From positions 24,527,400 through 24,591,399 of the forward strand of contig CM049322.1 in NCBI GenBank assembly GCA_026874595.1: DNA of 64,000 nt, in the 5' to 3' direction. The notes beneath the pieces were generated by a model. The model was given only the letters and a program-made list of their open reading frames with translations, did no database searches and was not told where the DNA came from. The stretch's first letter is position 1. Every line of letters begins with the position of its first letter. Positions 10,741 through 22,581 of the stretch are shown one piece after another. Made by a program: the position numbers and the translations under genes. Origin of the DNA: Sipunculus nudus. Lineage: Eukaryota > Annelida > Sipuncula > Golfingiida > Sipunculidae.

Positions 10741-11500
10741 GATAGAATATGGGCAGTCCACACGCAATTTTTGGTATAAGCCACATCGCAGAGGCATGGA
10801 TAAAGTGAAGCATGGAATCTATTCTAACAGCCCTCCAAATTTAAGATGCCCAAGTATGCCAAGACGCAAGAATGGAGGAAACTAATCAATTCTTGTAGGT
10901 GGCACCACCAGCCATGTGTAAAGGATAATTCCATTTATAGATCTATGGACATGCAAAATATCAGGCTGATCAATCAAATCATTCCTGAGATGTTTCATTT
11001 TCTCCAAAAACAGACCAAAAATGAAATTGATTATAGGTGGCACCATCCGTCTTGTAAACAATAAATTAACCATTCCAAGATCTGTGACATGCAAGATTTC
11101 AGGGCGATAATTAAACTACTGCTTAGATAAAGGCATGAATGTATACTACAAGCATGTAATTGTCGGTGGCGCAACCAGTCTGCGGTATGAAAAATCTGCC
11201 CAAGATGGATGAACTTGTACAATTTCAGGCCCATACACCAAACCACTCCTAGGGAAAAGGCATTAATGTAGTCTACAAAAATGGAAAATAGGTGGCGCCA
11301 CCTTGTCTGGTTCATCTAAGACGAATAAACATTAAAAAATTTTAGGCTGATACATCCATCCACTCCTGAGATATGTGCAATTTTCTCCAAAGAGAGATAA
11401 CTGGATGGTAGCTATTTGAAAACAATTGAAGCGATGCCACCAATCTTGGTAAGGCACCAATTCACTTGACCTGATAGTTATGCCAGGTTTAAATAAATCA
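10741..11500. repeat. Degenerate member of the GGTGGCGCCACC repeat family
   Basis: GGTGGCACCACC, GGTGGCACCATCC, GGTGGCGCAACC and GGTGGCGCCACC recur at roughly 130-bp spacing (10898, 11036, 11166, 11290). They are joined by the family's CATGCAAGATTTCAGG..GAT..TTAA spacer, but these copies are far more diverged than those at 16.6-26.2 kb. Confidence 0.5.
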
Positions 11501-12091
11501 GTCCCAGGGTCTCAGAGGAGTGCCCTGGGAACAAAAACTCGGCTGAAAACATAGCATCTCCAAAACTCTGTTTTGGCGATTACAATAAAACAGTCATTTA
11601 TAGGCAAAAGGACAAATCAGAAATCTCCACTTCCCAAAGAAATTTTGTAAAAGCACACATTTGCAGGAAGTTGAGTTAAGGTGGCAAAACATACCATGTC
11701 GTATTCTGCCTCTTTATCAGTGCCTCATGTCAAATTATGCATGCACATATATTTAAGTATTTTTTTTAAATCATACAATGTTTAAATTGAATTTTAAAGT
11801 TTTGTTTACTGCTATATATTTTATTAACTAAAGTATAATAAATAAGTAAAATTGATAATAAATTCCCTTTTCAAATCTGGTATATATACTGTTGGTTGGA
11901 TGAGGGAAAAAAAACATGCTTACAGTTAAAGTTTCTCAACTATGGTTCATTACTGAACTGAATATTCAATTTCATACTTTAAAAGAAGCAAACATATTTA
12001 ACTCTTCTGAAGAAATGAATTCCTCACGTCTGAAACAATGACCGACAGTCTGACATGTATCCACCAGCACTCAACATCCAGATAACTGCAC
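11501..12091. other. AT-rich non-coding, nothing recognised
   Basis: No ORF, tandem structure or terminal motif seen. Confidence 0.3.
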
Positions 12092-12674
12092 TAAGGCCCC
12101 TTTTCCATGTGCGCATTTCAGCGGAATCACATCCCTGTGTGATGGGTTTTCACATGGGATTCCCCTTCAACCAGCGTTCACGCCAACATGCGGTGCTTAT
12201 ATACAGTACACTCTATTCAAACATGCATTAATAATCTAGTATCACGTGCAGTACCCTTAAGATCCATTACAAAGTGAGGTATTGACGGGTGGGGGTATAC
12301 GAGGAGATTCTTGACCATAGTCGGTAATGAGATGTTTAACACACACACACATACACACACACATATATATAATTAAAGCGTACAAAAAGAGCAGCAATTA
12401 AATGTGATTTGTCGCCATGATAAAACATACAACAACAAGCAGACTGCATTCACGTCCTATTCCTCCACAAGAAGAATCAACCGCGCAAGTTTCCAAGTGC
12501 ATGGAAAAGGTACACGTGGTTTTCACTGGTGCAATTTTTCAGCCAGTGGAAACGTGTGCTGAAAAATCGTGCATCGCACGATGTTCATTCACAAGCGCTT
12601 TTCTGCGAGCATGGAAAAGGTGTATATGATTTACACTAGCCCGATTTTTCAGGGCGCATGGAAAAGAGCCCTTA
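12092..12674. mobile_element. 583-bp terminal-inverted-repeat element (CTTTTCCATG family)
   Basis: The left end TAAGGCCCCTTTTCCATGTG matches the reverse complement of the right end (TAAGGGCTCTTTTCCATGCG) at most positions; CAC flanks both sides. The right half carries two further copies of the CATGGAAAAGG motif (about 12500 and 12612), as if the end had been duplicated internally. A (CA)n tract lies at about 12340-12362. It has no transposase frame. A related copy is at 49756-50175. The superfamily is unresolved. Confidence 0.5.
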
Positions 12675-12898
12675 CACCTGGTGGAAATCCAATAAACTAA
12701 GAAACAAGAGTAATTTGTATATAATGTCATCTGTACAGATTGACTGCATTCAGGAAAATGACCATTCAGCACATCAAACATGAATGTAGCCGATTCTTAC
12801 CAACAAGTGCTCTTTATTTCAAGTATAAACGTATGATTATACACAGAAGATAAAATCATTAATTCAGATCTCCCCAGGTAGTTTAAGACAGTGTCACA

Positions 12899-13407
12899 TT
12901 TATTATTCAGTGCAAAATGTTTGTTGAGCAGCCTATTATATTTTCTCAGATTTTATTTGATTGGAATCATTATCCCCTCCTCAGCATATGACTGGGTCGC
13001 ATGCAGTTACTGATAATTTTATGATCTCAACCCATTCTATTTGGTTTTCAAATTTGAAGCCTCGTGCTCTGGTGTTCATAAATTCACAATGTCCACAAAC
13101 ATCAAGGTGTTCACAGACATCAAGGTTTTCACAGGCACTGATATTTATATGCACACCAAGGTGTTCACAGACACTGAAATGTTCACAGAAGCCAAGATTT
13201 TATGTTTGCCACTGGTTTGTATTAGACATTTCTTCCATGTCATGAAACTCATCAAGGAAAGAAAGTTATAGGCCCCAGTCCTTGAGTAAGACTTGCCCAT
13301 CATGCACTGTTGAATTTTTTTCAGTGTAGGCCAAGCTCTGTAAGGAACCTTATCAACCTGGTTTCAATGAGCATCTGTGTCTTCACTTTGGAACACCTGC
13401 TTGTACA
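12899..13407 (-). other. 3' UTR of the zinc-finger gene
   Basis: Follows the TAA at 13410-13408. Two AATAAA signals on the minus strand (12957-12952 and 12904-12899) give a UTR of about 470-530 bases. Around 13085-13200 it contains short imperfect repeats of the TTCACAGACATCAAGG type on the plus strand. Confidence 0.5.
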
Positions 13408-15480
13408 TTACCCATTAATAACCTCCTCATCTGACTGGACGGGAAACTCTGTGTCCATCTGTGATGCTGTCACTATGGTGATAGTTCTGGTGGTCTTCAC
13501 CCTGTCTGAATTATGTGTTCTCATATGACTGGACAGGGAACCTCGCTGTCGGAAAAGTTTTCCACACACATTACAGGAAAATGGTTTTTCACCTGTGTGT
13601 GTTCTGTAATGGGCTTTTGCATCATCAAGTCGACGGAAACATTTTTTACACTCACCACACTGAAATGGTTTTTCTCCAGTGTGGATAGATTTGTGTTCAT
13701 TGAGGTTGCTTTTGTAGCTGAACCTCTTCTGACACACATCACACTGGAACGGCTTCTCTCCGGTGTGACTTCTCTGGTGGGACTGGAGCTGCTCTGGTCG
13801 TATGAAGGTTTTTGAACACTGGTCACATGTGTAGGGTCTCTCTCCTGTGTGGCTCCTCATGTGTATCTCCAGGTAGTTTGCTCTGTGAAAGCTCTTGTCA
13901 CACACCAGACAAGGGAAAGGCCTCTTGTCTGAGTGGATCCACATGTGTTCTTGTAGGTTATGTAATCTAAGGAAACATTTCCCGCACTGGTCACAGGTGT
14001 ACTGTTTGCCCTGAGTGTGTGTTATTATGTGTTTCTTCAAACTCTGCAGGCTCGGGTAGCACTTGTCACACTGTTCACATGAGAATGGCTTTTCTCCTGT
14101 GTGTGTTCTTGTATGTATTGTCAAGTCATGCTGCTGACGGAAGCCTTTCCCACACTGTTCACACACAAAGGGTTTATTCTGGTCATGGGTACTTGCGTGC
14201 TGCCTAAGGCCACTCTGATGGTGGAACTTTTTGCCACACACTTCACATTCATACTGGCGTTCTTTACTGTGAGTTTTCATGTGCATTGAATGGTCAATGG
14301 CCCTGATGAAACCTTTGTTACAAACCTCACATGAAAATGGTTTGGTTTCTGCATGCCTCATAGTATGTAGCACTAGGCCCTTCTTACTGCCTAACACTTT
14401 ACCACATACTGTACAGTTAAACTTCTCTTTCTTCAGGTGACTCGTTTTGTGCTCTGCTAGATTTTGTGATCTAATGAAAGTTTTTCCGCAAATGTCACAT
14501 GAGTATGGTCTCTCTCCCGTGTGCCTGCGCATGTGGACTTTGAGGTTACGAGCACAAGAGAATCCCTCCTGGCACACGTCACAGATGAAGGGCTTCTCTC
14601 CTGTGTGGGTGCGTCTGTGAATGTTAAGCTGGGCTGTGCTTCCTAGTGTCTTGCCACACATTTCACATGTGAAGGGATTCAGGTCACTGTGCACCTTCCT
14701 GTGAGCCGCGAGTAGGGATGATCTGGAGAAGGCATCTCCACACTCCTCACACACGTACGGCTTCTCTCCCGTGTGAGTTCTCATGTGGTCCTTCAACCCG
14801 GGCAGTCTAAGGAAGGCCTTGCCACACTCAGGGCACACAAACGGTTTCTGATCAGAGTGAATCTTTCTGTGTTCTCTCAGTGAGCGCAGGTTACACAGTT
14901 CCTTACCACATTCATCACAGGGGTAAGACCGACTGCGAGTGTGGATCCTCCGATGCTCTATCAGGTTCTGGTTCCGGATAAATCCTTTACCACAGTGGTC
15001 ACAGGTGTATGGTTTTTCCCCTGTGTGTTTCAGCTGGTGATCTTTCAGACTCCTGGCCGTGTTAAACTGTTGGCTGCACACTTCACACTGGAAGGGTCTC
15101 TCACCAGTGTGGGTCCTCTTGTGCACCTCGAGCTGGGCAGCAGACGTCAGTGTTTTATCACAGATGTCACACTTGAAGTTCTTCACGCCACTCAGTCTGC
15201 TGCTGCTTCTTCTTGTTCTGCGCTTGGTCTTGGTCTTTGTCTTTGTTTTCAGATCAGGTGAAGCTGCATCAACACCACCACTGGAGTCTCCAACGTCCTC
15301 AGCTCTCTCTTCATTGTCTGACACATCTGGTGATGCAGGAACCCCATCAGTAGCAGTAGTAGAGTCGTCTCTGCCCTCTGCCTGCTCTGAGTGAGTGACA
15401 TCTGTCACATCAACACAGTCATCATGCCCTGCTGCTGAGTCCTCCACAAGCTCCTGAGCCTGAATGCTCCCATCAGCTTT
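13408..15480 (-). CDS. Zinc-finger gene, last coding exon (20 C2H2 fingers)
   Basis: The open frame reaches up to 15516, but TATTTTTCAG at 15490-15481 is a clear splice acceptor, so the exon starts at 15480 in phase 0. It begins with an acidic, Ser/Thr-rich stretch, then a Lys/Arg-rich nuclear-localisation-type run about residues 78-93 of the exon. From about residue 100 come twenty consecutive C-x2-C...H-x3-H fingers with mostly TGEKP-type linkers. A 30-residue tail follows, ending at TAA 13408. All twenty fingers keep both Cys and both His, so the array is intact and likely under selection. Several linkers are altered (fingers 3, 4, 9-12, 14), which may break the array into DNA-binding blocks. 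Fingers 1-3 resemble fingers 7-9. The role is presumably sequence-specific DNA binding in the nucleus; target unknown. Confidence 0.93.
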   Translation of the reverse strand, partial: KADGSIQAQELVEDSAAGHDDCVDVTDVTHSEQAEGRDDSTTATDGVPASPDVSDNEERAEDVGDSSGGVDAASPDLKTKTKTKTKRRTRRSSSRLSGVKNFKCDICDKTLTSAAQLEVHKRTHTGERPFQCEVCSQQFNTARSLKDHQLKHTGEKPYTCDHCGKGFIRNQNLIEHRRIHTRSRSYPCDECGKELCNLRSLREHRKIHSDQKPFVCPECGKAFLRLPGLKDHMRTHTGEKPYVCEECGDAFSRSSLLAAHRKVHSDLNPFTCEMCGKTLGSTAQLNIHRRTHTGEKPFICDVCQEGFSCARNLKVHMRRHTGERPYSCDICGKTFIRSQNLAEHKTSHLKKEKFNCTVCGKVLGSKKGLVLHTMRHAETKPFSCEVCNKGFIRAIDHSMHMKTHSKERQYECEVCGKKFHHQSGLRQHASTHDQNKPFVCEQCGKGFRQQHDLTIHTRTHTGEKPFSCEQCDKCYPSLQSLKKHIITHTQGKQYTCDQCGKCFLRLHNLQEHMWIHSDKRPFPCLVCDKSFHRANYLEIHMRSHTGERPYTCDQCSKTFIRPEQLQSHQRSHTGEKPFQCDVCQKRFSYKSNLNEHKSIHTGEKPFQCGECKKCFRRLDDAKAHYRTHTGEKPFSCNVCGKLFRQRGSLSSHMRTHNSDRVKTTRTITIVTASQMDTEFPVQSDEEVING

Positions 15481-15599
15481 CTGAAAAATAAGAGCAGATT
15501 TGTTACGTAACAACAAATGCTAATGCTACTGTCCAGTTCATAAACTATTTAATATAATTAATTACATTACATAATATATATTTGACCAATTTCTGACGT

Positions 15600-16080
15600 T
15601 TACTATAATACTGGGTTGGTTTAGTTCTTATCTTATTAGTCTATTTTTGGTCTGGTTAGGCTATCTGTGGTCTGATTAGTTTAGCTCTAGCATGATTATT
15701 CTAGTTCTGGTCTAATTAGTCAAGTTCTGGTTTGTTTATTCCTATTCTGGTCTGATTAGACAAGTTGTGTACTGATTATAAATGGTTTTGGTCTGATTGA
15801 CTAATGTTTTGGTCTGATTGACTAATGTTTTGGTCTGATTGACTAATGTTTTGGTCTGATTGACTAGTTTTGGCTTAATAAGACTAGTGCTGGTTTGAGT
15901 GAAGTACTTGTGGTGTGACCATATTAACATAGTATGAGTAAACTAGTAACTTGTAACTGCTCTGATTAGTCTAATTCTTTCTGGTTAAAGTGATTCACTT
16001 CTGGTCTGACTAAACTGGCTCTTAATGAATTCTGTTCTGTATGATTAGACCAATTCTAGTCTAACCAGAAAACCAGTCAT
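15600..16080. repeat. Degenerate 21-22-bp tandem repeat in last intron
   Basis: Variations on TTTTGGTCTGATTGACTAATG. About four near-identical units lie at 15785-15865, with increasingly diverged units on either side. It lies about 120 bases upstream (in gene sense) of the last-exon acceptor. Confidence 0.8.
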
Positions 16081-16229
16081 CGACAAGAGACTACAGGGTA
16101 AAGAGGCATGGGTAAAGTAAGGCATTGAATGTTCCTGACATGATGTGACTCCAAATTTGTGGCATCAGAAATTTTATGCAACTGCAATAAAACTATTGTA
16201 CCCAGTGCTCAGGTGCAAGGACTCAGTGG

Positions 16230-16230
<1 letters not shown>

Positions 16231-16262
<32 letters not shown>
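16231..16262. repeat. Poly(G) run of about 32
   Basis: Uninterrupted G run. The sequence around it (CCAGTGCTCAGGTGCAAGGA, then TACATACAAGAAAT) is a fragment of the repeat at 4580-4680 and 6510-6600, where the same spot carries a shorter G-rich block. Confidence 0.9.
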
Positions 16263-16264
<2 letters not shown>

Positions 16265-16623
16265 TATACATACAAGAAATTTAATTAAATTCAACTGTTT
16301 TGGCAGATACAGTTAAATGGTATGATACGACTTGCTCAGATCTAGTTAGACTTAAGTAGCAGGACTGCTAATATTCCTAAAAATTGATGTTTTTGCAATA
16401 AAAGGTATACTTAATATTGAATATAAGGCAGATCTAATGCACTTGAGCACATTTTGGGTCGCCGGTTGCATTTTGTGGAAAAGGTTATTTCTATTCAGTT
16501 AACACTACGATTTGTTGACAGGGTGTTTGTAAACTAACTCCAGCCCTGCCACAGGCCTGACAATCACTGTACCCCCAGCCCTCAACTGGGTCAGTGGGCC
16601 AAAAGCGAGGTGCAAGTGGTTAA
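16263..16623. other. Intron sequence, no recognised feature
   Basis: Only the first 40 bases belong to the repeat fragment around the poly(G) run; the remainder shows no ORF or tandem structure. Confidence 0.3.
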
Positions 16624-17420
16624 CTAGAATACAGGTAGTCGACAAGTGACTACGTGTATCCACCGAAACCAGAGTGGGACGGTTGAAGTGAGGCATGGAT
16701 TGAGTGGCAAGGGGAAATAGAGAGAGGTGTGTTGCATATAAGCATGGATGTCTGCAGCCGAAATGTGTATGTAGGTGGTGCTACCTGCAACAAAATCCAG
16801 AAAGTTATCCAAGTTGTATAACATGCAAAATTTTAGGCAGATATGTCAAACCACTGCCGAGATATGAGTGATTTGTCCAATGGCAGACAAACAGACAAAT
16901 GCTGTGCAAAAATGGTTGCAGGTGGCACTACCAGTTTTGTATATGATAAAGAGCTATGTGAGATCTATACACATGCAAAATTTCAGAAAGATATGTCTAA
17001 CCAGTCCTGAGATATAAGCCTGGATGTCTGCAACCTGAAAGTGAATTTAGGTGGCGCCACCTGTCATAAAATCAAGAAAGCTATCCAGGATGAATACACA
17101 TGAAAAATTTCAGGTGGATAAGTAAATTCACTGCAGAGATAGGAGTGATTTTGTCCCAAGGCAGATGAACAGATGGATGCTGTGCAAAAATGGTTGCAGG
17201 TGGCGCCACTATTTTTATGTATGTTATAAAGCTATCCAAAGGCTACATTTGTGCAAATTTTTTTTCTGATTGGTCAAATGAGTCCGAAGATATGTGGGCG
17301 AATGTGTCAGCACAGATAGACCCACTGGACAGAGGAAAGGTCAGAGGTCAACACAAAAGATTTAGGCAACAGTTCACATGTGACCCGATAATTCCAAATA
17401 CGTGATAACCCAACCATAAC
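16624..17420 (+). repeat. GGTGGCGCCACC array 1 (short composite element)
   Basis: Starts with AACTAGAATAC..GTAGTC..AGTGACTA, the start shared with 18424 and 22582. Palindrome-containing blocks follow: GGTGGTGCTACC, GGTGGCACTACC, GGTGGCGCCACC (17051) and GGTGGCGCCACT (17199). The spacers alternate between a TGTCATAAAATC..AGAAAGC type and a AGTTTTG..TATGATAAAGAGC type. It ends in a ATGTGTCAGCACAGATAGAC..GAGGAAAGGTCAGAGGTCAAC block also seen at 19640-19710 and 25110-25160. Short frames starting MVAGGAT recur only because copies are similar. Confidence 0.7.
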
Positions 17421-18423
17421 GTCTTGATATTCATACTGCCAACATTTGAACAACTTAATATAACTGGCTTTTGGGTACTCAGCCACCTTGACACTAGGCC
17501 AAGCTCTGCCTGTACCAACCAGGAAACATGGTGTTTGACAGGTCGCTCTTGTGACATGACAAACTTTTCTTGTTTTAAGTCATCTTTAAAGCAAAATAGT
17601 CAAATAATCCATGATATTATGGCATGGTTTGTTGAGAACTAAAGTCTTGTCCAAATTCATGTGACTGTCAGCATGTAGTTGTGCTTAGTTACGTCTGAAG
17701 AACGCATGATCTCTATGAATGTAATTTTGGCTATTTTCTCAAAACTTCATTTCACTTGAACACCTTATCTTCAGAGCGTTATTTCTCAGTAATTACTTGT
17801 CCGAAACATACCTTCTTTGACACATGTACTTGTTAATATTCCAACTTAAAAGTGTTTTTTTTTAATTTTACGCCTAAACTTAATTGGAAGGATTTTATTT
17901 AGGAAAATGTAAAAATTGAAATGATTTGTAAGGGTATCAAAGTTAAATATTCTGTAAAATTGAAATTTTTAAATCTTACTCGAAAACAAAAACAAAAACC
18001 AGGGGATTTTTCTCTAAATTTTTCATTAATATAAAATATATTCTGTTTCTGCTTTATATTTGCTGTAATAAATTGTTTTTGTTAATTAATTAAATTGAAT
18101 TAAAATGCTTATAAATTGAAATATTATCCTCAAAAACAAAGTTTATATTTACCAAAATGTAGAGAATCTTCTGAGCTTTTAGAAAAAGCTAGAAAAATAA
18201 AACTTTAAGGGATTCTAAGTTATCAGATTGATCAATGCAAAGGAGAAACTAAAACAAGGCCTACAGGCCTAATGCAAACCTGTGCAAAGTTTGGGAGTAT
18301 GAATGGAGGTTTATTTTTAAAATTTAATATTTATCCTTTTAGGTTCTGCATATCTACCTTAGTCATTATGATTTCAGCAAAATGGACATTTAGGACCTGC
18401 AAGTTTCAGACTAGGACATTTTA
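17421..18423. other. AT-rich intron sequence, nothing recognised
   Basis: No exon, tandem repeat or inverted ends seen, except for an AAGGCCTACAGGCCTAATGC palindrome at about 18258-18277 that recurs at 22392-22411. Confidence 0.3.
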
Positions 18424-19740
18424 AAACTAGAATATGGGTAGTCCAGAAGCAACTATGTGAATCCGCAGAAATCAGAGTGGGACGGGTGAAGTGAGGCAAG
18501 GATTAAGTGGCAAGGGGAATAGAGTGAGGAGTGTTTCATATTAGCATGGATGTCTGCAGCTTAAACGTGAATGTAGGTGGTGCCACCTGTCATAAAATCA
18601 AGAAAATTGTCCAGGATGTATAAACCTGCAAAATTTCAGGTGGATAGGTCAAACCACTGCTGAGATATGAGTGATTTTATCCCAAGGCAGATGAACAGAT
18701 GGATGGTGTTCATAAGTGGTTGCAGGTGGCGCCACAAGTTTTGCTTATGATGAAGAGCTATGTGAGATCTATACAAAAGCAAACTTTTGGCCCAATCAGT
18801 CAAACGTTTCCCGAGATATGAGCTTGGTTGTCTGCAGAGTAAACATGAATGTAGGTGGCGCCACCTGTCATAAAATCGAGAAAGCTGTCCAGGATGTATA
18901 AACCTGCAAAATCTCAGGTGGATAAGTCAAACCAATTCTGAGATAGGAGTGATTTTATCCCAAGGCAGATGAACAGATGGACCCCCTTCATAAGTGGTTG
19001 CAGGTGGCACCACCAGTTTTGCCTATGATAGACAGCTATGTAAGATCTATACACATGCAAAATTTTGGCCCAATCGGTCAAACAGTTGCCGAGATATGAG
19101 CTTGGATGTCTGCAGAGTAAACGTGAATGTAGGTGGCGCCACCTGTCATAAGCTTTCCAGGATGTATAAACCTGCAAAATTTCAGGTGGAAAAGTCAAAC
19201 CACTGCTGAGATATGAGTGATATTATCCCAAGGCAGATGAACAGATGGACGCTGTGCAAACATGTAGCGGGTGGCCTCACCGGTTTTGCCTATGATGAAG
19301 AGCTATGTGAGATCTATACAAAAGCAAACTTTTGGCCCAATCAGTCAAACGGTTCCCGAGATATGAGCTTGGTTGTCTGCAGAGTAAACATGAATGTAGG
19401 TGGCACCACCTGTCATAAATCGTGAAAGCTATCCTGGATGTATATACCAGCAAAATTTCAGGTGGATATGTCAAACCACTGCTGAGATATGAGTGATTTT
19501 ACGCCAAGGCAGATGAATAGATGGATGCTGTGCAAAAATGGTTGCAGGTGGCGCCACCATTTTTAGTGTATGTTATAAAGCTATCAAAGGGCTACATTTG
19601 TGCAAAATTTTTAGCCTGATCGGTCAAACGGTTCCCGAGATATGCAGGTTTATGTGTGGAAACAGACGCACAAATGGACGCTGGGCAGCGAGGAAAGGTC
19701 AGAGGTCAACCAAAAATGAGGGCGCAGCAGTTCACATGTG
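18424..19740 (+). repeat. GGTGGCGCCACC array 2
   Basis: Two alternating sub-units, each headed by the palindrome: type A (then AGTTTTGCCTATGATGAAGA) and type B (then TGTCATAAAATCGAGAAAGC). Together they form a dimer of about 280 bp, with about four dimers here. Each sub-unit has its own version of CAAAATTT(C/T)...GGTCAAAC...GAGATATGAG, showing that A and B derive from one ancestral unit of about 140 bp. Confidence 0.75.
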
Positions 19741-20712
19741 ACCTGATGATAAACCCAAATGCTTAAAATGCAAACAAAGTTTTTTCAAACAGTTGAAAGA
19801 TATAGTTCCAATAATCTGGGAATTCTGCATTTAAACATTGTGTCTAGACGTCTAGACGCTGTGTCTAGATGTCTATACACATTGTCTAGACACCCCCCCC
19901 CCCAGAGCCAGGTCAGTAGCCATGGTGATGTCTGGACCCCACGTGTTTGTACTGAGTGACCTCCTGACTTGGCTGCTGAAACTCAGCATGTTGTCAAATC
20001 TGTTTTCAAATACAGAAAGCTTTTTTCAATTGGCTACAATGCTTTTTTAAAACTGTATTTACCCAATCTATTCTTATAAAACTGGCAGAACCCTACCATA
20101 GAATAATTCTTGTAAAGTTTAAACAAATCAGCTGAACAGTTTCATCATAAATCAGTGTATAAGCTAGAAGAGTTTTAAATTACATTTTCGCTTGTAAAAA
20201 CACATCAATGTTGGTGGCGCCACCAATACCTCAAAATCAGATATGACATATGTGACAAACATTGGTATAAAATTTGGTGATTATAGCTCTAGCCATTTCT
20301 GAGATTTTAATTTTAATGTGCTTTTTTGGACAGATGACTAAGTTCATCCTCCCGTAACTCGGCCAAAAATCTCCGAACTGGAACCATTCGAACAAACTTG
20401 AGAGAGATTGTTCCAGGGATCATTTCTGTCAAATATTGGACAATTTGTCCGGACAGTTACAGAGAAGATGATTTTTAAAGGTTTTTAAGCTTTTTCTCTA
20501 TAAAATCTAAATTAATGCAGATACCCAATAATAAGCTCCAGGGCACCAAGTTTCACAAGTGACTAATTCTTACATGTAATTTGGAGCTGCTAGCTCTGAT
20601 GGTTTCTGACTTACAGCCATGGACGGCGGAAAGCCAGCCCTGGACAGCGGACGGCTGACGATGGACAGACGACGCTGCGCTATCGCATAAGCTCACAGGT
20701 TTGCCAACAAAG
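19741..20712 (+). repeat. Unique tail of the array-2 element
   Basis: About 1 kb that recurs almost base for base at 25201-26158. Landmarks are repeated TCTAGAC palindromes, a C run, one further GGTGGCGCCACC (about 20212) and CTCCGAACTGGAACCATTCG. It closes with GGACGGCGGA..GACGATGGACAGACGACGCTG and CATAAGCTCACAGGTT. Arrays 2 and 3 are therefore each the body of one composite element with this as its right end. Confidence 0.7.
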
Positions 20713-20996
20713 TCAGGTCATGCTGGGGGACCAGTCCTGCTACCTTAATCTGATCTGATTAAACACTACAGCTGTTACAAGAAATAACTTTAAATCAATA
20801 TTTTATGTTTACTGCAAAGGCTATCTATATTCCTTGTACACATATAACACTTTGCACATTGCACAAGCCTTGTTGTTTTGCCATGACTGCTGTGTTGAGA
20901 GATGCAGTTTTCATATACCATCACACTTTGAAAGAAATTGTCTTGTTTTTAATCTTGTTTCACTTGCATGTGTATAAGCATAATGTGAATCTGCCA

Positions 20997-21720
20997 AGAC
21001 AATGGACAGATTCTGCACCATGTAGACAACTCACAGTCCAGTTTACTAGACAATGGACAGATTCTGCACCATGTAGACAACTCGCAGTCCAGTTTACTAG
21101 ACAATGGACAGATTCTGCACCATGTAGACAACTCGCAGTCCAGTTTACTAGACAATGGACAGATTCTGCACCATGAAGACAACTCGCAGTCCAGTTTACT
21201 AGACAATGGACAGATTCTGCACCATGAAGACAACTCACAGTCCAGTTTACTAGACAATGGACAGATTCTGCACCATGTAGACAACTCACAGTCCAGTTTA
21301 CTAGACAATGGACAGATTCTGCACCATGTAGACAACTCACAGTCCAGTTTACTAGACAATGGACAGATTCTGCACCATGTAGACAACTCACAGTCCAGTT
21401 TACTAGACAATGGACAGATTCTGCACCATGTAGACAACACACTGTTCAGTTTACTAAACATAGAGATTCTGCACCATGTAGACAACTCACAGTCCAGTTA
21501 ACTAGACAATGGACAGATTCTGCACCATCTAGACAACCCACAATCCAGTTTATAAGACAAGGAAAAGATTCTGCATGATGTAGAAAACTCTCAGTTCAGT
21601 TTACTAGACACTGAACAGATTCTGTGACACTTAGACAACTCACAGTTCAGTTTACTAGACAATGGACAGATTCTGTACCATGTAGAAAACTCACAGTTAA
21701 GTTTACTAGTAACCTGAAAG
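20997..21720. repeat. 51-bp minisatellite
   Basis: Unit starts GACAATGGACAGATTCTGCA and is 51 bases long: eight or nine near-identical copies at 20997-21440, then about five diverged copies up to 21720. Because 51 is divisible by three, frames on both strands stay open for up to 178 codons. No start context, splice site or domain supports translation. It ends about 105 bases from the small exon at 21825-21901. Confidence 0.9.
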
Positions 21721-21824
21721 TCATGAACATCAGCCAGAATGTACCCCTGCAATACTACATCCATTCCAAAAGTCAATGTGCTTTCAACATGTAACATTTC
21801 CATTATTAGTTTGACAGAGCTTAC

Positions 21825-21901
21825 ATTTTTTTCTGGTCTCCCTTTCTTAGATCCCTTTTCTGATGGTACAGTCTTCTGCTGCCTGCGTTTTGTGGATGGT
21901 C
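21825..21901 (-). CDS. Zinc-finger gene, coding exon 4 (AT-hook-like)
   Basis: 77 bases between TTTTTGTAG at 21910-21902 and GTAAGC at 21824-21819. It enters with two bases that complete a Gly codon from the previous exon and leaves in phase 0, matching the last exon. The 25 whole codons encode a very basic peptide (KRRQQK...KKGRPEK) with the GRP core of an AT-hook flanked by Lys, so minor-groove binding or nuclear localisation is likely. It is a short exon, but both splice sites, both phases and the composition agree. Confidence 0.75.
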
Positions 21902-22581
21902 CTACAAAAACATACAATGTACAACCAAGTTCATGCATTTTCAAAAATAAAATTTCTTGACTATTTCCTTAATTATGATGGACACTGAAAAAGTTTCTGG
22001 GCCCTGGGTCACATATGTTTTGTAGGAGGCTTTTGTTTTAAAAATACTTGTCAATGACAGAAAATTTTATGTGTAATTAGAGTAGCTGTATGTGAAATAT
22101 ATTTCTCATAAAAACAATTTTTAAACAGTCTGACTACTGTCTACAGTTTGTACAAGAGAAAAATATTGAAAAATGAGCATGACCTATGACATAAGGGACT
22201 AAAATTCACAACCTTTCGTCAAATATTTTTAGAATTGGTTTGCCAATTTTGTTAAATCTTTGTAGCAAAAATGAAACATATATGTCTGGTTAAAGCGCAG
22301 TCACTTAAAAGTGGAAGACAAATTGTATTACAGCTGAGCTAACAGAGGCTAGGTCCCACACAGACATGAATGAGATTTGACCTTTAAGAACAAGGCCTAC
22401 AGGCCTAATGCGAACCTGTGCAATGAGATTACACCAGGTATAATGCTTCAATGCTGGACCATTACTTTTCAAGAACATGTGTAACATGTATATGAACAAT
22501 GCAAGTACTAAACACTTAGAACAAGAAACAATGAAACAAACATCACTGCTGAAATTCTGGCATGGGTGCACACAACACAAA
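21902..22581. other. Intron sequence with one terminal palindrome
   Basis: No exon seen. At 22390-22425 there is AACAAGGCCTACAGGCCTAA followed by TGCGAACCTGTG. This looks like the reverse complement of the extreme end of the array-type elements, whose right ends read ..CTCACAGGTTCGC. Confidence 0.4.

Noticed and set aside
15481-15516. Upstream 12 codons of the zinc-finger open frame, including its ATG
   Set aside because: They coincide with a TTATTTTTCAG splice acceptor and the upstream exons join in phase; most likely intronic.
20949-21485. Cys/Trp-rich repeating frames (160-178 codons) on the minus strand
   Set aside because: Again a 51-bp minisatellite; two overlapping frames are equally open and the array is intronic.
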